Positions 34,371-43,929 of a DNA stretch of 64,000 nucleotides are shown piece after piece (position 1 is the first letter of the stretch; each line of letters opens with the position of its first letter). The stretch lies in contig NZ_CP092123.1 of NCBI RefSeq assembly GCF_022343685.1, positions 3,224,001 to 3,288,000 of the forward strand. Direction: 5' to 3'. The notes under the pieces were generated by a model that was not told the DNA's origin, did no database searches, and saw only the letters and a list, made by a program, of their open reading frames with translations. This stretch comes from Marinobacterium sediminicola. Its GTDB lineage: Bacteria > Pseudomonadota > Gammaproteobacteria > Pseudomonadales > Balneatricaceae. Position numbers and translations under genes: made by a program.

Positions 34371-35471
34371 ATGAAAAAAATGTTCAATGGAATCAAATAC
34401 CTGTTACCCGCTCTGATGCTGAGTGGCGCAGCCGCAAGCAGCGCTGAAGAGCTGCATGTCTATAACTGGTCGGACTATATCGCCGAAGATACGATTGCTC
34501 AGTTTGAGCAGCAAACGGGTATCAAGGTGGTCTATGACGTATACGATTCCAATGAAGTGCTGGAGGCCAAACTGCTGGCCGGTCGCAGCGGCTATGACCT
34601 GGCGTTCCCGACAGCACGTCCCTTTGCGGATCGTCACATCAAGGCCGGCCTGTATCAGCCTTTGGACAAGAGCAAGCTGAGCAATCTGGGTAACCTGGAC
34701 CCGGTGATCATGGCATCACTGGCGGATATCGATGCTGACAACAAGCACCTGGTGCCCTACATGTGGGGTACCACCGGCATCGGTTACAACGTGAACAAGG
34801 TTCGTGAAATCCTGGGTGACGACATGCCGCTGGATACCTGGCGTCTGGTGTTCGACCCGGAAATCGTAGCCAAACTGGCCGAATGCGGCGTCAGCCTGAT
34901 GGATGACCCCACGGAAGTTTTCGTAGCAGCCCGCGCCTACAAGGGTCTGCCCACTGATGACTTCAGCAAGTCAGCAATCAACGAAGCCGCTGACACGATC
35001 AGCGCCATTCGTCCGCATATCCGCTACTTCCACAGCTCCCAGTACATCAACGACCTGGCCAACGGTGACCTCTGCGTGGCCCACGGCTACTCTGGCGATG
35101 TGCTTCAGGCCCGCGACCGTGCCGCCGAAGCCGGCAACGGTGTCGAAGTGGCCTATGCGGTGCCATCCGAGGGTGCCGTGGTCTGGACCGATGTGATGGT
35201 AGTACCGGCCGATGCTCCGAACCCGGCAGCCGCACACCAGTTCATCGACTTCCTGCTCAAGCCGGAAGTGATCGCGCCGATCACCAACTATGTGGCTTAT
35301 GCCAACGCTAACACAGCAGCCACCGATCTGGTCGATGAGGAGATCCGCAACGATGCCGGTATCTACCCGCCCGAACAGACACGCGAGAAACTGATCGTGC
35401 TGAAAACACCATCAGAGCGCGAGATGCGTGACATGAACCGCACCTGGACCCGCGTCAAGACCGGCCAGTAA
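34371..35471 (+). CDS. potF: Putrescine/polyamine ABC transporter substrate-binding protein
   Basis: 366 residues: signal peptide (MKKMFNGIKYLLPALMLSGAAAS) then a type 2 periplasmic-binding fold with the family opening ELHVYNWSDYIAEDTIAQFEQQTGIKVVYD, SGYDLAFPT, and VVWTDVMVVPADAPNPAAAHQFIDFLL. Length and order match potFGHI (or spuD/spuE) systems. I start at ATG 34371 after GGAGATCCAAGG; the longer ORF is discarded. A terminator follows before the ATPase gene, so this protein is probably made in excess. Specificity (putrescine versus spermidine) is inferred only. Confidence 0.9.
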   Translation: MKKMFNGIKYLLPALMLSGAAASSAEELHVYNWSDYIAEDTIAQFEQQTGIKVVYDVYDSNEVLEAKLLAGRSGYDLAFPTARPFADRHIKAGLYQPLDKSKLSNLGNLDPVIMASLADIDADNKHLVPYMWGTTGIGYNVNKVREILGDDMPLDTWRLVFDPEIVAKLAECGVSLMDDPTEVFVAARAYKGLPTDDFSKSAINEAADTISAIRPHIRYFHSSQYINDLANGDLCVAHGYSGDVLQARDRAAEAGNGVEVAYAVPSEGAVVWTDVMVVPADAPNPAAAHQFIDFLLKPEVIAPITNYVAYANANTAATDLVDEEIRNDAGIYPPEQTREKLIVLKTPSEREMRDMNRTWTRVKTGQ

Positions 35472-35490
35472 ATCCGACCACCTGAACCTG

Positions 35491-35521
35491 AGACGCCCCT
35501 GACATCAGGGGCGTCTTTTTA
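35491..35521 (+). terminator. Intra-operon terminator between potF and potG
   Basis: A perfect 12-bp stem AGACGCCCCTGA (35491-35502) / TCAGGGGCGTCT (35505-35516) with a CA loop is followed by T6. It sits 20 bases past the binding-protein stop and 20 before the ATPase gene. Confidence 0.92.
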
Positions 35522-35540
35522 TCGGGAGATCTCTCCACCC

Positions 35541-36680
35541 ATGGCAAGTGTTCGTCAGTTCAAGCCCGAGGAGCCCTGGCAGGCACCGGAAGGCGAACCG
35601 ATCGTTCGTATCGAGAATGTCACCAAACGCTTCGGCTCCTTCTATGCCGTTGACGATGTCAGCCTGCATATCCATCAGGGCGAATTTTTCTCCCTGCTCG
35701 GATCTTCCGGCTGTGGCAAAACCACCCTGCTGCGCATGCTGGCCGGCTTCGAAACCCCCACCAGCGGCCGCATCTTCATCGATGGCCAGGATGTCACCGA
35801 CATCCCGCCCTATGAACGCCCGGTCAACATGATGTTTCAGTCCTACGCTCTGTTCCCGCACATGAACGTTGCGGACAACATCGCCTTCGGCCTGAAACAG
35901 GAAGGCATGGCCAAGGCCGAGCGCCAGGAGCGCGTGGCCGAGATGATGGCCCTGGTGCAGATCGACAAGCTCGCCCAGCGCAAGCCTCACCAGTTGTCCG
36001 GTGGACAGCGTCAGCGTGTCGCTCTGGCCCGGGCACTGGCCAAGCATCCGAAGATCCTGTTGCTGGACGAGCCACTGGGCGCGCTGGACAAGAAACTGCG
36101 CGAACAGACCCAGTTCGAGCTGGTCAACATTCAGGAACGTCTGGGTATCACCTTTATCGTGGTCACGCATGATCAGGAAGAGGCGATGACCATGTCCTCG
36201 CGTATCGCCCTGATGCATGAGGGCCGTATCGAACAGGTGGACCCGCCGCGTCGCCTGTACGAATTCCCGTCCACCCGTTATGCCGCCAGCTTCATCGGCT
36301 CGGTAAACCTGTTCGAAGGCTATGTGGTGCAGCAGGACGATGATCAGGTGCTGGTGCAGTGTGACGAGGCGGGCGGCCAATTGCTGGTCCGTCACAGTCA
36401 GCCACTGGTACCAGGCATGGAGGTCACCCTCGCCCTGCGTCCGGAAAAGGTGCGCGTCATCAGCCATCTGGACGCCGATGCACCCAACCAGTTACGCGGC
36501 GTGATCAAGGAGATCGCCTACCTGGGCGACGTGTCCATCTACCACGTGGAGCTGGCCAGCGGCAAACGGGTTCAGTTCACCCAGTCGAACGTACAGGCGC
36601 TGGCCGAACAGCCACTGACCTGGGACGAGGAGGTGCTGTTGGGCTGGTCTGCCAACAGCTGCGGGGTACTGACCGAATGA
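35541..36680 (+). CDS. potG: Polyamine ABC transporter ATP-binding protein
   Basis: 379 residues, close to PotG. Walker A GSSGCGKTTLLR (~55-66), Q-loop MMFQSYALFPH, signature LSGGQRQRVALARAL, Walker B ILLLDEPLGALD, switch His in VVTHDQEEA, then a TOBE regulatory domain (~290-370, TLALRPEKVRVI). It energises uptake through the two permeases that follow. The stop overlaps the next start by 4 bases. Confidence 0.94.
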   Translation: MASVRQFKPEEPWQAPEGEPIVRIENVTKRFGSFYAVDDVSLHIHQGEFFSLLGSSGCGKTTLLRMLAGFETPTSGRIFIDGQDVTDIPPYERPVNMMFQSYALFPHMNVADNIAFGLKQEGMAKAERQERVAEMMALVQIDKLAQRKPHQLSGGQRQRVALARALAKHPKILLLDEPLGALDKKLREQTQFELVNIQERLGITFIVVTHDQEEAMTMSSRIALMHEGRIEQVDPPRRLYEFPSTRYAASFIGSVNLFEGYVVQQDDDQVLVQCDEAGGQLLVRHSQPLVPGMEVTLALRPEKVRVISHLDADAPNQLRGVIKEIAYLGDVSIYHVELASGKRVQFTQSNVQALAEQPLTWDEEVLLGWSANSCGVLTE

Positions 36681-37579
36681 AGCTGAAACAGTACCTGCCC
36701 CCGGCGCGTAATCTGATCATCGCCGTCCCCTGGTTCTGGCTGGCACTGTTTTTCCTGCTGCCGTTTCTGTTCGTGCTCAAGATCAGTCTGTCCGAGCCGA
36801 TTCTGGCGCAGCCGCCCTATCTGGACCTGATCCGCGAAATCGAGGACGGTTTCGTTACCATCGTGGTCAATTTCAGCAATTACCAGCTGCTGCTGGAGGA
36901 TTCGCTCTACCTGAGTGCGCTGCTCGGCTCACTCAAGGTGGCCACGGTCTCCACCCTGTTGTGCTTGCTGATCGGCTACCCCATGGCCTATGCGATCGCT
37001 CGTTCGCCGTCACACTGGCGTTTGCCTTTGCTGATGCTGATCATTCTGCCCTTCTGGACCTCCTTCCTGATCCGGATCTACGCCTGGATCGGCATTCTCA
37101 AGGGCAACGGTCTGCTCAACAACCTGCTGATGGGACTGGGCCTGATCGACAGCCCACTGGAGATTATGCACACCCCGCTCGCGGTCTATATCGGCGTCGT
37201 CTACAACTACCTGCCGTTCGTAGTGTTGCCGCTCTATGCCACGCTGATCCGGCTGGATTTGACCCTGCTCGAAGCGGCGGCTGACCTGGGCTGCCGCCCG
37301 TGGAAGCAGTTCCTGCTGATCACCCTGCCGTTGTCGATGCCGGGCGTACTGGCAGGGGCCATGCTGGTGTTCATTCCGGTGATGGGCGAGTTCGTCATCC
37401 CCGACCTGCTGGGTGGGCCGGATACGCTGATGCTGGGCAAGCTGATGTGGATCGAATTCTTCAATAACAAGGACTGGCCGCTGGCGTCCTCGCTGGCCGC
37501 GCTGCTGCTGGTGGCGCTGATTCTGCCGTTTGTGCTGCTGCGTCACTTCGAGCGCCGCGCAGAGGAGGCTGCCGCATGA
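36677..37579 (+). CDS. potH: Polyamine ABC transporter permease (PotH/PotB type)
   Basis: 300 residues, six membrane helices, with the EAA loop EAAADLGCRPWKQFLLITLPLSMPG (~195-220) that docks onto the ATPase. N-terminal WFWLALFFLLPFLFVLKISLSE is typical of the PotB/PotH subfamily. Starts and ends overlap its neighbours by 4 bases. Confidence 0.94.
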   Translation: MKLKQYLPPARNLIIAVPWFWLALFFLLPFLFVLKISLSEPILAQPPYLDLIREIEDGFVTIVVNFSNYQLLLEDSLYLSALLGSLKVATVSTLLCLLIGYPMAYAIARSPSHWRLPLLMLIILPFWTSFLIRIYAWIGILKGNGLLNNLLMGLGLIDSPLEIMHTPLAVYIGVVYNYLPFVVLPLYATLIRLDLTLLEAAADLGCRPWKQFLLITLPLSMPGVLAGAMLVFIPVMGEFVIPDLLGGPDTLMLGKLMWIEFFNNKDWPLASSLAALLLVALILPFVLLRHFERRAEEAAA

Positions 37580-38394
37580 ACCGACGACTGCCACTGCTGA
37601 TCACCATTCTGCTGTTCGGCTATGCCTTCCTCTATATTCCGATCGTCAGCCTGATCGTTTACTCGTTCAACGAGAGTCGACTGGTGACCGTCTGGGGAGG
37701 GTTCAGCACCAAATGGTACGGCGAATTGCTCAACAACGGCCCGCTGCTCAGCGCGGCCTGGCTCAGTGTTCGCATCGCGGCCCTGACCGCCACTCTGGCG
37801 GTTATTCTGGGCACGCTGGCCGCTCTGGCCCTGGTGCGCTTTCGCCGCTTCCGTGGCCGCGGCTCACTGGAAGTGATGGTCACCGCGCCACTGGTGATGC
37901 CGGAAGTGATTATCGGCCTGTCACTGCTGCTGCTGTTCGTGGCCATGGAAACGGTGATTGGCTGGCCTGCCGGGCGCGGCATGACCACCATCGTCATCGC
38001 CCATACCACCTTCGCCATGGCGTATGTCACCGTAGTGGTACAGAGTCGATTGGCACACATGGATCTGTCGCTGGAAGAAGCCGCACTGGATCTGGGAGCA
38101 CGCCCCATCAAGGTCTTTTTTGCCATCACCCTGCCGATCATTGCACCGTCACTGATCGCAGGATGGCTGCTGGCCTTTACGCTGTCACTGGATGACCTGG
38201 TCGTCGCCAGCTTCGTGTCCGGTCCCGGCTCCACGACCCTGCCGATGGTGGTGTACTCCAGTGTCCGTCTGGGAGTCAGCCCCGAGATCAACGCCCTGGC
38301 TACCATCATCGTAGGTCTGGTAACACTGGCAGTCCTGATCGCGGGCTGGGTGCTGTGGCGGCAGGAGAAGCGCAACCAGCTGGATGCTCACTAA
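37576..38394 (+). CDS. potI: Polyamine ABC transporter permease (PotI/PotC type)
   Basis: 272 residues, six membrane helices. Opening LFGYAFLYIPIVSLIVYSFNESRLVTVWGGFS is characteristic of PotC/PotI, and the EAA loop EEAALDLGARPIKVFFAITLPIIAP (~170-195) is present. Last gene of the operon, followed by a bidirectional terminator shared with ilvH. Confidence 0.94.
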   Translation: MNRRLPLLITILLFGYAFLYIPIVSLIVYSFNESRLVTVWGGFSTKWYGELLNNGPLLSAAWLSVRIAALTATLAVILGTLAALALVRFRRFRGRGSLEVMVTAPLVMPEVIIGLSLLLLFVAMETVIGWPAGRGMTTIVIAHTTFAMAYVTVVVQSRLAHMDLSLEEAALDLGARPIKVFFAITLPIIAPSLIAGWLLAFTLSLDDLVVASFVSGPGSTTLPMVVYSSVRLGVSPEINALATIIVGLVTLAVLIAGWVLWRQEKRNQLDAH

Positions 38395-38416
38395 GGCAAC
38401 ACGCCCTGAGGCAATA

Positions 38417-38454
38417 AAAAACCGCTGGCCGTTTGCACGGGCAGCGGTTTTTTT
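38417..38454. terminator. Bidirectional terminator between potI and ilvH
   Basis: AAAACCGCTG / CAGCGGTTTT stem with inner CCG/CGG pairing has A-run and T-run flanks, so it can end both convergent units. Confidence 0.92.
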
Positions 38455-38472
38455 GTGGCGACCGGTCGGGCC

Positions 38473-38964
38473 TTAGAGGCTCAGCACCTTCTCGCCACGT
38501 GCAATACCACACACACCGGAGCGCACCACTTCCATGATGGAAGCGCTGCCCAGCGCGTTGATGAAGGCATCCAGCTTGTCGGATGCACCCACCAGCTGCA
38601 CGGTGTAGGTAGTCGGGGTCACGTCGATGATCTGACCACGGAAGATATCGCAGGTACGCTTGATCTCCGCACGCATCTGGCCACTGGCCTTCAGCTTGAT
38701 CATCATCACTTCGCGCTCGATGTGCTCGCCTTCGGACAGATCGACCACCTTGACCACGTCAATCAGCTTGTTCAGCTGCTTGGTGATCTGTTCCACCACA
38801 CGGTCATTGCCGATGGTGGTCACGGTCAGACGCGACAGGGTCGCGTCTTCGGTCGGCGCCACGGTGAGCGACTCGATATTGAAGTTACGCTGGGAGAACA
38901 GACCTACCACGCGCGACAGGGCACCCGGTTCGTTCTCCATCAGGACTGAAATGATATGGCGCAT
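38473..38964 (-). CDS. ilvH: Acetolactate synthase small regulatory subunit
   Basis: 163 residues with an N-terminal ACT domain (RHIISVLMENEPGALSRVVGLFSQRNFNIESLTV), which binds valine for feedback inhibition, and the C-terminal ALS-ACT domain (EIKRTCDIFRGQIIDVTPTTYTVQLVG). Start at MRHIISVLM (38964), two bases after the ilvI stop; the ten-residue extension overlaps ilvI. Confidence 0.96.
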   Translation of the reverse strand: MRHIISVLMENEPGALSRVVGLFSQRNFNIESLTVAPTEDATLSRLTVTTIGNDRVVEQITKQLNKLIDVVKVVDLSEGEHIEREVMMIKLKASGQMRAEIKRTCDIFRGQIIDVTPTTYTVQLVGASDKLDAFINALGSASIMEVVRSGVCGIARGEKVLSL

Positions 38965-38966
38965 GC

Positions 38967-40688
38967 TCAGGTCCTCTCTGTCTTGCTCAGCCACATGTCA
39001 CGCATGGAACCACGGGGTACCTGCATCGGATAAACGTGCTCGAACGGATCGACCGCGATATCCATGAATACCAGACGGTCCTTCAGCGCGAAGGCTTCAC
39101 GCATGGCACCTTCAAGGTCGGCATACTTGTCGACCTTCATGCCCACATGCCCATAGGCTTCAACCAGCTTGATGAAGTCCGGCAGCGACTTCATGTAGGA
39201 CTGGGAGTGGCGGGACTCGTAGTTCATGTCCTGCCACTGGCGAACCATGCCCAGCGACTGGTTGTTCAGGCAGAGAATCTTCACCGGCAGGTCATACTGC
39301 TTGCAGGTGGAGAGTTCCTGAATGTTCATCTGGATACTGCCCTCGCCGGTGACACAGGCCACGTCGGCATCCGGGAAGTTCATTTTCACACCCATGGCCG
39401 CCGGCAGACCGAAGCCCATGGTGCCCAGACCACCGGAGTTGATCCAGCGGTTCGGCTTGTTGAACTTGTAGTACTGCGCCGCGAACATCTGGTGCTGACC
39501 CACATCCGAGGTCACGAAAGCATCCCCGTTGGTGACCTTGCTCAGCATCTCGATGACCTGCTGCGGCTTCATCAGCTCGGAGTCATCGGTGCGGTAACGA
39601 CCGCCGTGACGCTGACGCCACTCGTCGATCTGCTGCCACCAGGCACTCAGGGCATCCGCATCCGGCTGCTTCTTGCTGCCCTTGACCAGCTGAATCATCT
39701 CTTCCAGAACCACCTTGGCCGGACCCACAATGGGGATATCCGCCTGAACGGTCTTGGAGATGGACGCCGGATCGATATCGATGTGAATGATCTTCGCCGT
39801 CGGACAGAACTTGTCGGTGGCGTTGGTCACACGGTCATCGAAGCGTGCGCCCACAGCCAGGATCAGGTCGGCATGGTGCATCGCCATGTTGGCTTCGTAG
39901 CTGCCATGCATGCCCAGCATGCCAATGAACTGGCGATCCGTACCCGGGAAACCGCCCAAGCCCATCAGGGTGTTGGTTACCGGGAAGTTGAGCAGACGAG
40001 ACAGCTCGGTCAGTTCATCGCTGGCACCGCCCAGGATGACACCACCGCCGGTATAGATCACCGGACGCTTGGCGTTCAACAGCAGATCGGTTGCCTTCTT
40101 GATCTGGCCGCTGTGACCACGGGTGATCGGCGTATAGGAACGCATTTTCACCTGCTTGGGATATTCGTACGGGTAACGCTCGGTCGGAGTGGTCATATCC
40201 TTGGGGATATCGATCACGACCGGACCCGGACGACCGCTTTCGGCGATGTGGAACGCCTTGCGTACGATGGTCGGAATATCTTCCGGACGCTGTACGCTGA
40301 AGTTGTGCTTCACCACCGGGCGGGAAATGCCCAGCATGTCGGTTTCCTGGAACGCATCTTCACCAATCAGGTGGCTCATGACCTGGCCGGTGATCACCAC
40401 CATCGGGATGGAGTCGGTAAATGCGGTCGCAATGCCGGTAATGGCGTTGGTTGCACCCGGGCCGGATGTCACCAGCGCGACGCCGGCCTTGCCGGTAGCA
40501 CGCGCATAAGCATCCGCCATGTGAGTTGCAGCTTGCTCATGGCGCACCAGAACGTGCTGTACATCTTCCTGCTGGAACAGCGCATCGTACACGTGTAGCA
40601 ACGAGCCGCCCGGATAGCCGTAGATGTACTTAACACCCTCGTCTTTGAGGGCGCGTACCACCATTTCTGCGCCTGAAAGTAATTCCAC
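38967..40688 (-). CDS. ilvI: Acetolactate synthase large catalytic subunit, GTG start
   Basis: 573 residues, TPP- and FAD-dependent. Conserved segments: [36 protein letters not shown] with the catalytic TPP Glu region, and the TPP motif [29 protein letters not shown] (~430-460). GTG at 40688 with GAGGG upstream gives [14 protein letters not shown], the family start. Forms the enzyme with IlvH for valine, leucine and isoleucine synthesis. Confidence 0.96.
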   Translation of the reverse strand: MELLSGAEMVVRALKDEGVKYIYGYPGGSLLHVYDALFQQEDVQHVLVRHEQAATHMADAYARATGKAGVALVTSGPGATNAITGIATAFTDSIPMVVITGQVMSHLIGEDAFQETDMLGISRPVVKHNFSVQRPEDIPTIVRKAFHIAESGRPGPVVIDIPKDMTTPTERYPYEYPKQVKMRSYTPITRGHSGQIKKATDLLLNAKRPVIYTGGGVILGGASDELTELSRLLNFPVTNTLMGLGGFPGTDRQFIGMLGMHGSYEANMAMHHADLILAVGARFDDRVTNATDKFCPTAKIIHIDIDPASISKTVQADIPIVGPAKVVLEEMIQLVKGSKKQPDADALSAWWQQIDEWRQRHGGRYRTDDSELMKPQQVIEMLSKVTNGDAFVTSDVGQHQMFAAQYYKFNKPNRWINSGGLGTMGFGLPAAMGVKMNFPDADVACVTGEGSIQMNIQELSTCKQYDLPVKILCLNNQSLGMVRQWQDMNYESRHSQSYMKSLPDFIKLVEAYGHVGMKVDKYADLEGAMREAFALKDRLVFMDIAVDPFEHVYPMQVPRGSMRDMWLSKTERT

Positions 40689-41095
40689 TGTTGTACCCTC
40701 TACTCAGCACCGGCACCCTGCCGGTGTAACAGTTTCAGCGTTTCTGCAACGATGAACACGTCCGCTCGCGGTCTGATGTTGTCGCAACCGCGACCTTCCC
40801 TGACGGGAGATAACGATGGCCGTGTTCGGGTGCTGGTCGGGCGAGGATCTTCTTGCCCAACAGACCTGTCTGAGACTTAAGCCGGGTAGCGCTTAAAACC
40901 ACCCGCGGTCTCGGGATTTCCTACCACCGCAAGCCTGGAAACAAATAGCCATGCATTTTCGCACCTTGACAATATTCGATCAACCGCCTACTTACCCTAT
41001 GGGGAGCGATTTACCACTAAAGGCATAGGCTGGGCGTTGCCCGTTATTGGCGGTATAGTAGGTGCGACTTCAGTTTCTTTGCCGGAGAGCACAAG
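40689..41095. other. ilvI leader / divergent intergenic region
   Basis: 407 bases. On the minus strand a TTGTCA and GCTATT pair 17 bases apart (~40970-40945) may be the ilvIH promoter, giving a long leader. Two stable hairpins lie in it: TCGCGGT/ACCGCGA (near 40765-40795) and a perfect 8-bp CACCGGCA/TGCCGGTG (40709-40727), ~20 bases before the GTG, with no T-run. I found no leader frame rich in Val, Leu or Ile. Confidence 0.45.
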
Positions 41096-41362
41096 ATGAG
41101 TATTGCCGAGATTAAAAACAAGGAGCGCGTCATCAACGAGCTGCTGCGCTTTATCCGCAAGGTGCTGGTGGAACCGGAGATCAGTGAACGGGCGCTGGAG
41201 ATCGCGCGCAAGCACTTCAACGACAAAAATGCCCACGTCCTGATCGCCGACGAGCTGACCTCCACCACCAACGTCAAGATTCCGGTTGAACACAGTGACG
41301 CCGACCGCCTCTTTCTTGAGCTTCTGATCGACGTCGTACGTGACGAGAAGGCGCTCTACTAA
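41096..41362 (+). CDS. Small hypothetical protein
   Basis: 88 residues, starting MSIAEIKNKERVINELLRFIRKVLVEPEISERAL, with a good GGAG site 8 bases upstream. Predominantly helical and charged, no membrane helix or signal peptide. The even start/stop spacing and third-position GC suggest it is real. I do not recognise the family. It is divergent from ilvIH and convergent with rlmJ. Confidence 0.6.
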   Translation: MSIAEIKNKERVINELLRFIRKVLVEPEISERALEIARKHFNDKNAHVLIADELTSTTNVKIPVEHSDADRLFLELLIDVVRDEKALY

Positions 41363-41379
41363 GCGCCGATTGCTCAGCC

Positions 41380-42222
41380 TTATTCCGGTACCAGCCAGTC
41401 CACGCGCCAGGTACCGCAGCCCGCCTCTACCTGCAGCTGCTCCACCAGCCAGGGCGAAACCTCGGCCAACGTCTGGTCCAGCTGCCAGGGCGGGTTGATC
41501 ACCAGCATACCGCTGCCATACATCCCCCGCTCGCCATCAGCCGAAGCCACTTCCAGCTCACTGCAAAGGATCTTGCGAATCCCGCTCTCAGCCAGCTCCT
41601 GCTTCATCTGTCGCCAGAGATCTGCCGGTAACAGCGGGTACCAGATCGCAAAGCAGCCGTTGGGCCAGCGCTTGCAGGCCTTGTTGACGAAACGCACCAG
41701 CTGCCGGTATTCCTGCTTGACCTCAAAGGACGGGTCAATCAGTACCACACCCCGATTGGGCTTGGGTGGCAACAGTGCCAGCACGCCCTCATAACCATCG
41801 CGGTGATGCACGGCTACCCGTGTATCCTGACGGAAAACGCCCTTCAGCGCCTCGGCTTCGGCAGGGTGCAGCTCCATGATGTTGATGTTGTCCGCGTCAC
41901 GGGCCATCTGTGCCGCCAGCAGGGGCGAGCCGGGATAGGTGGTCAGCGCCTCGCCAGCATTGACCTTGGCCACCTGCTCCAGATACTCCTGCACGGCTTC
42001 GGGAACCGGCTGCTGCCAGAGACGGGCGATACCGTCACGGAACTCACCGGTCTTCAACGCCTGTTCGCTGCTCAGGTCATAACGGGCACGGCCACCATGG
42101 GTTTCCAGGTAACTCCAGGGCTTGGCCTTGCGATTCAGGGACTGGAGCAGCAGGGTCAGGACCAGATGTTTGTGCACATCGGCGAAGTTGCCGGCATGGA
42201 AGCCGTGCTGATAACTGAGCAT
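41380..42222 (-). CDS. rlmJ: 23S rRNA (adenine2030-N6)-methyltransferase
   Basis: 280 residues. N-terminal MLSYQHGFHAGNFADVHKHLVLTLLLQSL is the RlmJ hallmark. The ETHGGRARYDL region and the catalytic motif IV appear as IDPSFEVKQEY (DPSF where E. coli has DPPY; other relatives also vary here). Methylates A2030 of 23S rRNA. Convergent with the small gene at 41096. Confidence 0.94.
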   Translation of the reverse strand: MLSYQHGFHAGNFADVHKHLVLTLLLQSLNRKAKPWSYLETHGGRARYDLSSEQALKTGEFRDGIARLWQQPVPEAVQEYLEQVAKVNAGEALTTYPGSPLLAAQMARDADNINIMELHPAEAEALKGVFRQDTRVAVHHRDGYEGVLALLPPKPNRGVVLIDPSFEVKQEYRQLVRFVNKACKRWPNGCFAIWYPLLPADLWRQMKQELAESGIRKILCSELEVASADGERGMYGSGMLVINPPWQLDQTLAEVSPWLVEQLQVEAGCGTWRVDWLVPE

Positions 42223-42258
42223 AAGCGATTCCGGAACGGACGCCGCTCATTGGCGGCG

Positions 42259-42942
42259 TTAGTGAACTCGGGGCACCTTCAGGTGCGGAAACTGGTGCGC
42301 CAGCAGGCTGGCGATTTGCTGCAGGGTACTCCAGTCGCGGGCATAAAGCACGGTATCACCGGCTTCGGCATAGGGACCCAGTACCCCAGGCAGGCCCGAG
42401 CCCAGCTGGAACAGCGAGCCCTTGGTCTGGCCGCTGCATTCAAATCGGCCCGGTTTAAGGGATGAGAATTCCCAGCGCCCACCCTGCCAACTCGGTGCGC
42501 GATCCGCTCCGGTGTTGAGACAGATACGTACGCGCTTGAGCACCAATGCATAGCCCTGCTCACCGTCGCGCTGCACTCGAAAGGCGTTCATGATACTGCC
42601 CTGCCCCGCCGTCACGGCCAGGCTGCCCCAGTCTTGATCACTGTGATAGGTCACCATCAACCGACGGGCATCGGGAGTATGGAGTTCAGTACCGGCGCGG
42701 TACTGCTGCGTCAGCAGCAACGGCGTCGACATGCGATAGTGAGGGCCCTGCAGATAGTGACGGACCAGCGCCTGTGCCAGTACCACGCCGGTCTGACGAT
42801 CATAAACAGGCACCAGATTCAGTGTCAGAGGTTCAATCTGAGGCTCGGTCACCACCTTGACAGGGGGCGGAGGTGGGGCCGCACAGCCTCCCAGCAGCAA
42901 CAGGGTCAAAAACCCCAGACGCAGCAGTGAACGGCTCATCAC
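42259..42942 (-). CDS. Putative lipoprotein of unknown function
   Basis: 227 residues; type II signal with lipobox LLGGC (Cys at ~20), then a Pro-rich linker (AAPPPPPVK) and a globular domain with no motif that I recognise. It has two to three Cys in the mature part (RICLNTG and RFECSGQ), possibly a disulfide. Probably outer-membrane anchored in the periplasm. Twelve bases downstream of the response regulator gene on the same strand, suggesting an operon. Confidence 0.7.
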   Translation of the reverse strand: MMSRSLLRLGFLTLLLLGGCAAPPPPPVKVVTEPQIEPLTLNLVPVYDRQTGVVLAQALVRHYLQGPHYRMSTPLLLTQQYRAGTELHTPDARRLMVTYHSDQDWGSLAVTAGQGSIMNAFRVQRDGEQGYALVLKRVRICLNTGADRAPSWQGGRWEFSSLKPGRFECSGQTKGSLFQLGSGLPGVLGPYAEAGDTVLYARDWSTLQQIASLLAHQFPHLKVPRVH

Positions 42943-42953
42943 GACCTCCCGTG

Positions 42954-43739
42954 TCAGCGAACGCTGGCAATATATTTGGACAAATGCGCCAGCTTGTCAG
43001 GGTCGTCGTCCATGAAGCTGACGCGCACATCCACGTAAGACGCATCCAGCTTTTGTTCCGTGGCCTGCACCGAGGTCACGAAGCCGTTGATCCGTGCAAC
43101 GCTGTCACCGGAAAGCTGCTCGATATCGACCACGACCTGCTCCAGCACCTGCGGGAACACGCCTTCATTCTTGATGACCACCTTGACCTCACGCAGGTTG
43201 AGATCCTTGATGGCACAGCGGAAAGTCTGGTGGCTGTTACGCAGCTGGGCCAGCCCCTTCGGCTTGGCCTGGGTTTTCGGGGCCGCACTGGTCGTCTTTT
43301 TCTGTTGGTCGGCCGCCAGCATCGCCGACGCACGGGCCTGCTGCTCGGGGCTCAACTGCTGACGCTTGCTCAGCGCCTTGACCATCTTCTGCACCAGCTG
43401 CTCGCGGGTGAACGGCTTGCCTAGATAGTCATTGACGCCGGCCTGAATGGCCTTGAGCACGTACTCGCGCTCGCCACGGCTGGTCACCATGAGGAAGGGG
43501 GTGGTTTTGTAGCTGTCCTGAGCGCGGGTCCATTGCAGGACTTCCAGCCCGCTCATTTCAGGCATTTCCCAGTCACACAGGATCAGGTCATAGGCTTTCT
43601 GCTGCATCGCCTGCCGTGCCTGCAAACCATTTTCCACCGCCTGCACATTGAAGTCGGGGAAGGCTTCGCGCACCATGGAGGTTACGCGCTCACGGATAAA
43701 ACGGGCGTCATCTACGACCAGAATATTCAGTTTGCTCAT
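42954..43739 (-). CDS. Response regulator with C-terminal PilZ-like domain
   Basis: 261 residues. N-terminal CheY-type receiver (1-125): acidic pocket VVDD, phospho-acceptor Asp56 in LILCDWEMPEMSG, TSR(G), and Lys in DYLGKPF. Linker ~130-165 is Gln/Ala/Lys-rich. The C-terminal ~95 residues look like a PilZ beta-barrel (CAIKDLNLREVKVVI ... YVDVRVSFMDDDPDKLAHLSKYI), but the RxxxR and D/NxSxxG c-di-GMP motifs are not intact (DLNLRE instead). Likely a two-component output of unknown target. Confidence 0.8.
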   Translation of the reverse strand: MSKLNILVVDDARFIRERVTSMVREAFPDFNVQAVENGLQARQAMQQKAYDLILCDWEMPEMSGLEVLQWTRAQDSYKTTPFLMVTSRGEREYVLKAIQAGVNDYLGKPFTREQLVQKMVKALSKRQQLSPEQQARASAMLAADQQKKTTSAAPKTQAKPKGLAQLRNSHQTFRCAIKDLNLREVKVVIKNEGVFPQVLEQVVVDIEQLSGDSVARINGFVTSVQATEQKLDASYVDVRVSFMDDDPDKLAHLSKYIASVR

Positions 43740-43929
43740 CGAACCCTGTTTTTTTCATCACTGCTGCCTGGATGCAACACTGTCCCACAAAGCGTGCTCG
43801 GACTGAAGCCCCGAGGACTGCGTTGCGACAAAAAACGGTTGTTTAGTCGTTTTTTATCCACAGTGTCCTTATGAAATCCCATTTTACTCGCCAAACAGCA
43901 GACACTCCATTCTGAAACCCGAACCGGTT

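Noticed and set aside
39036..40598. 520-residue plus-strand ORF opposite ilvI
   Set aside because: Shadow of ilvI; composition biased to Leu/His/Arg with no domain.
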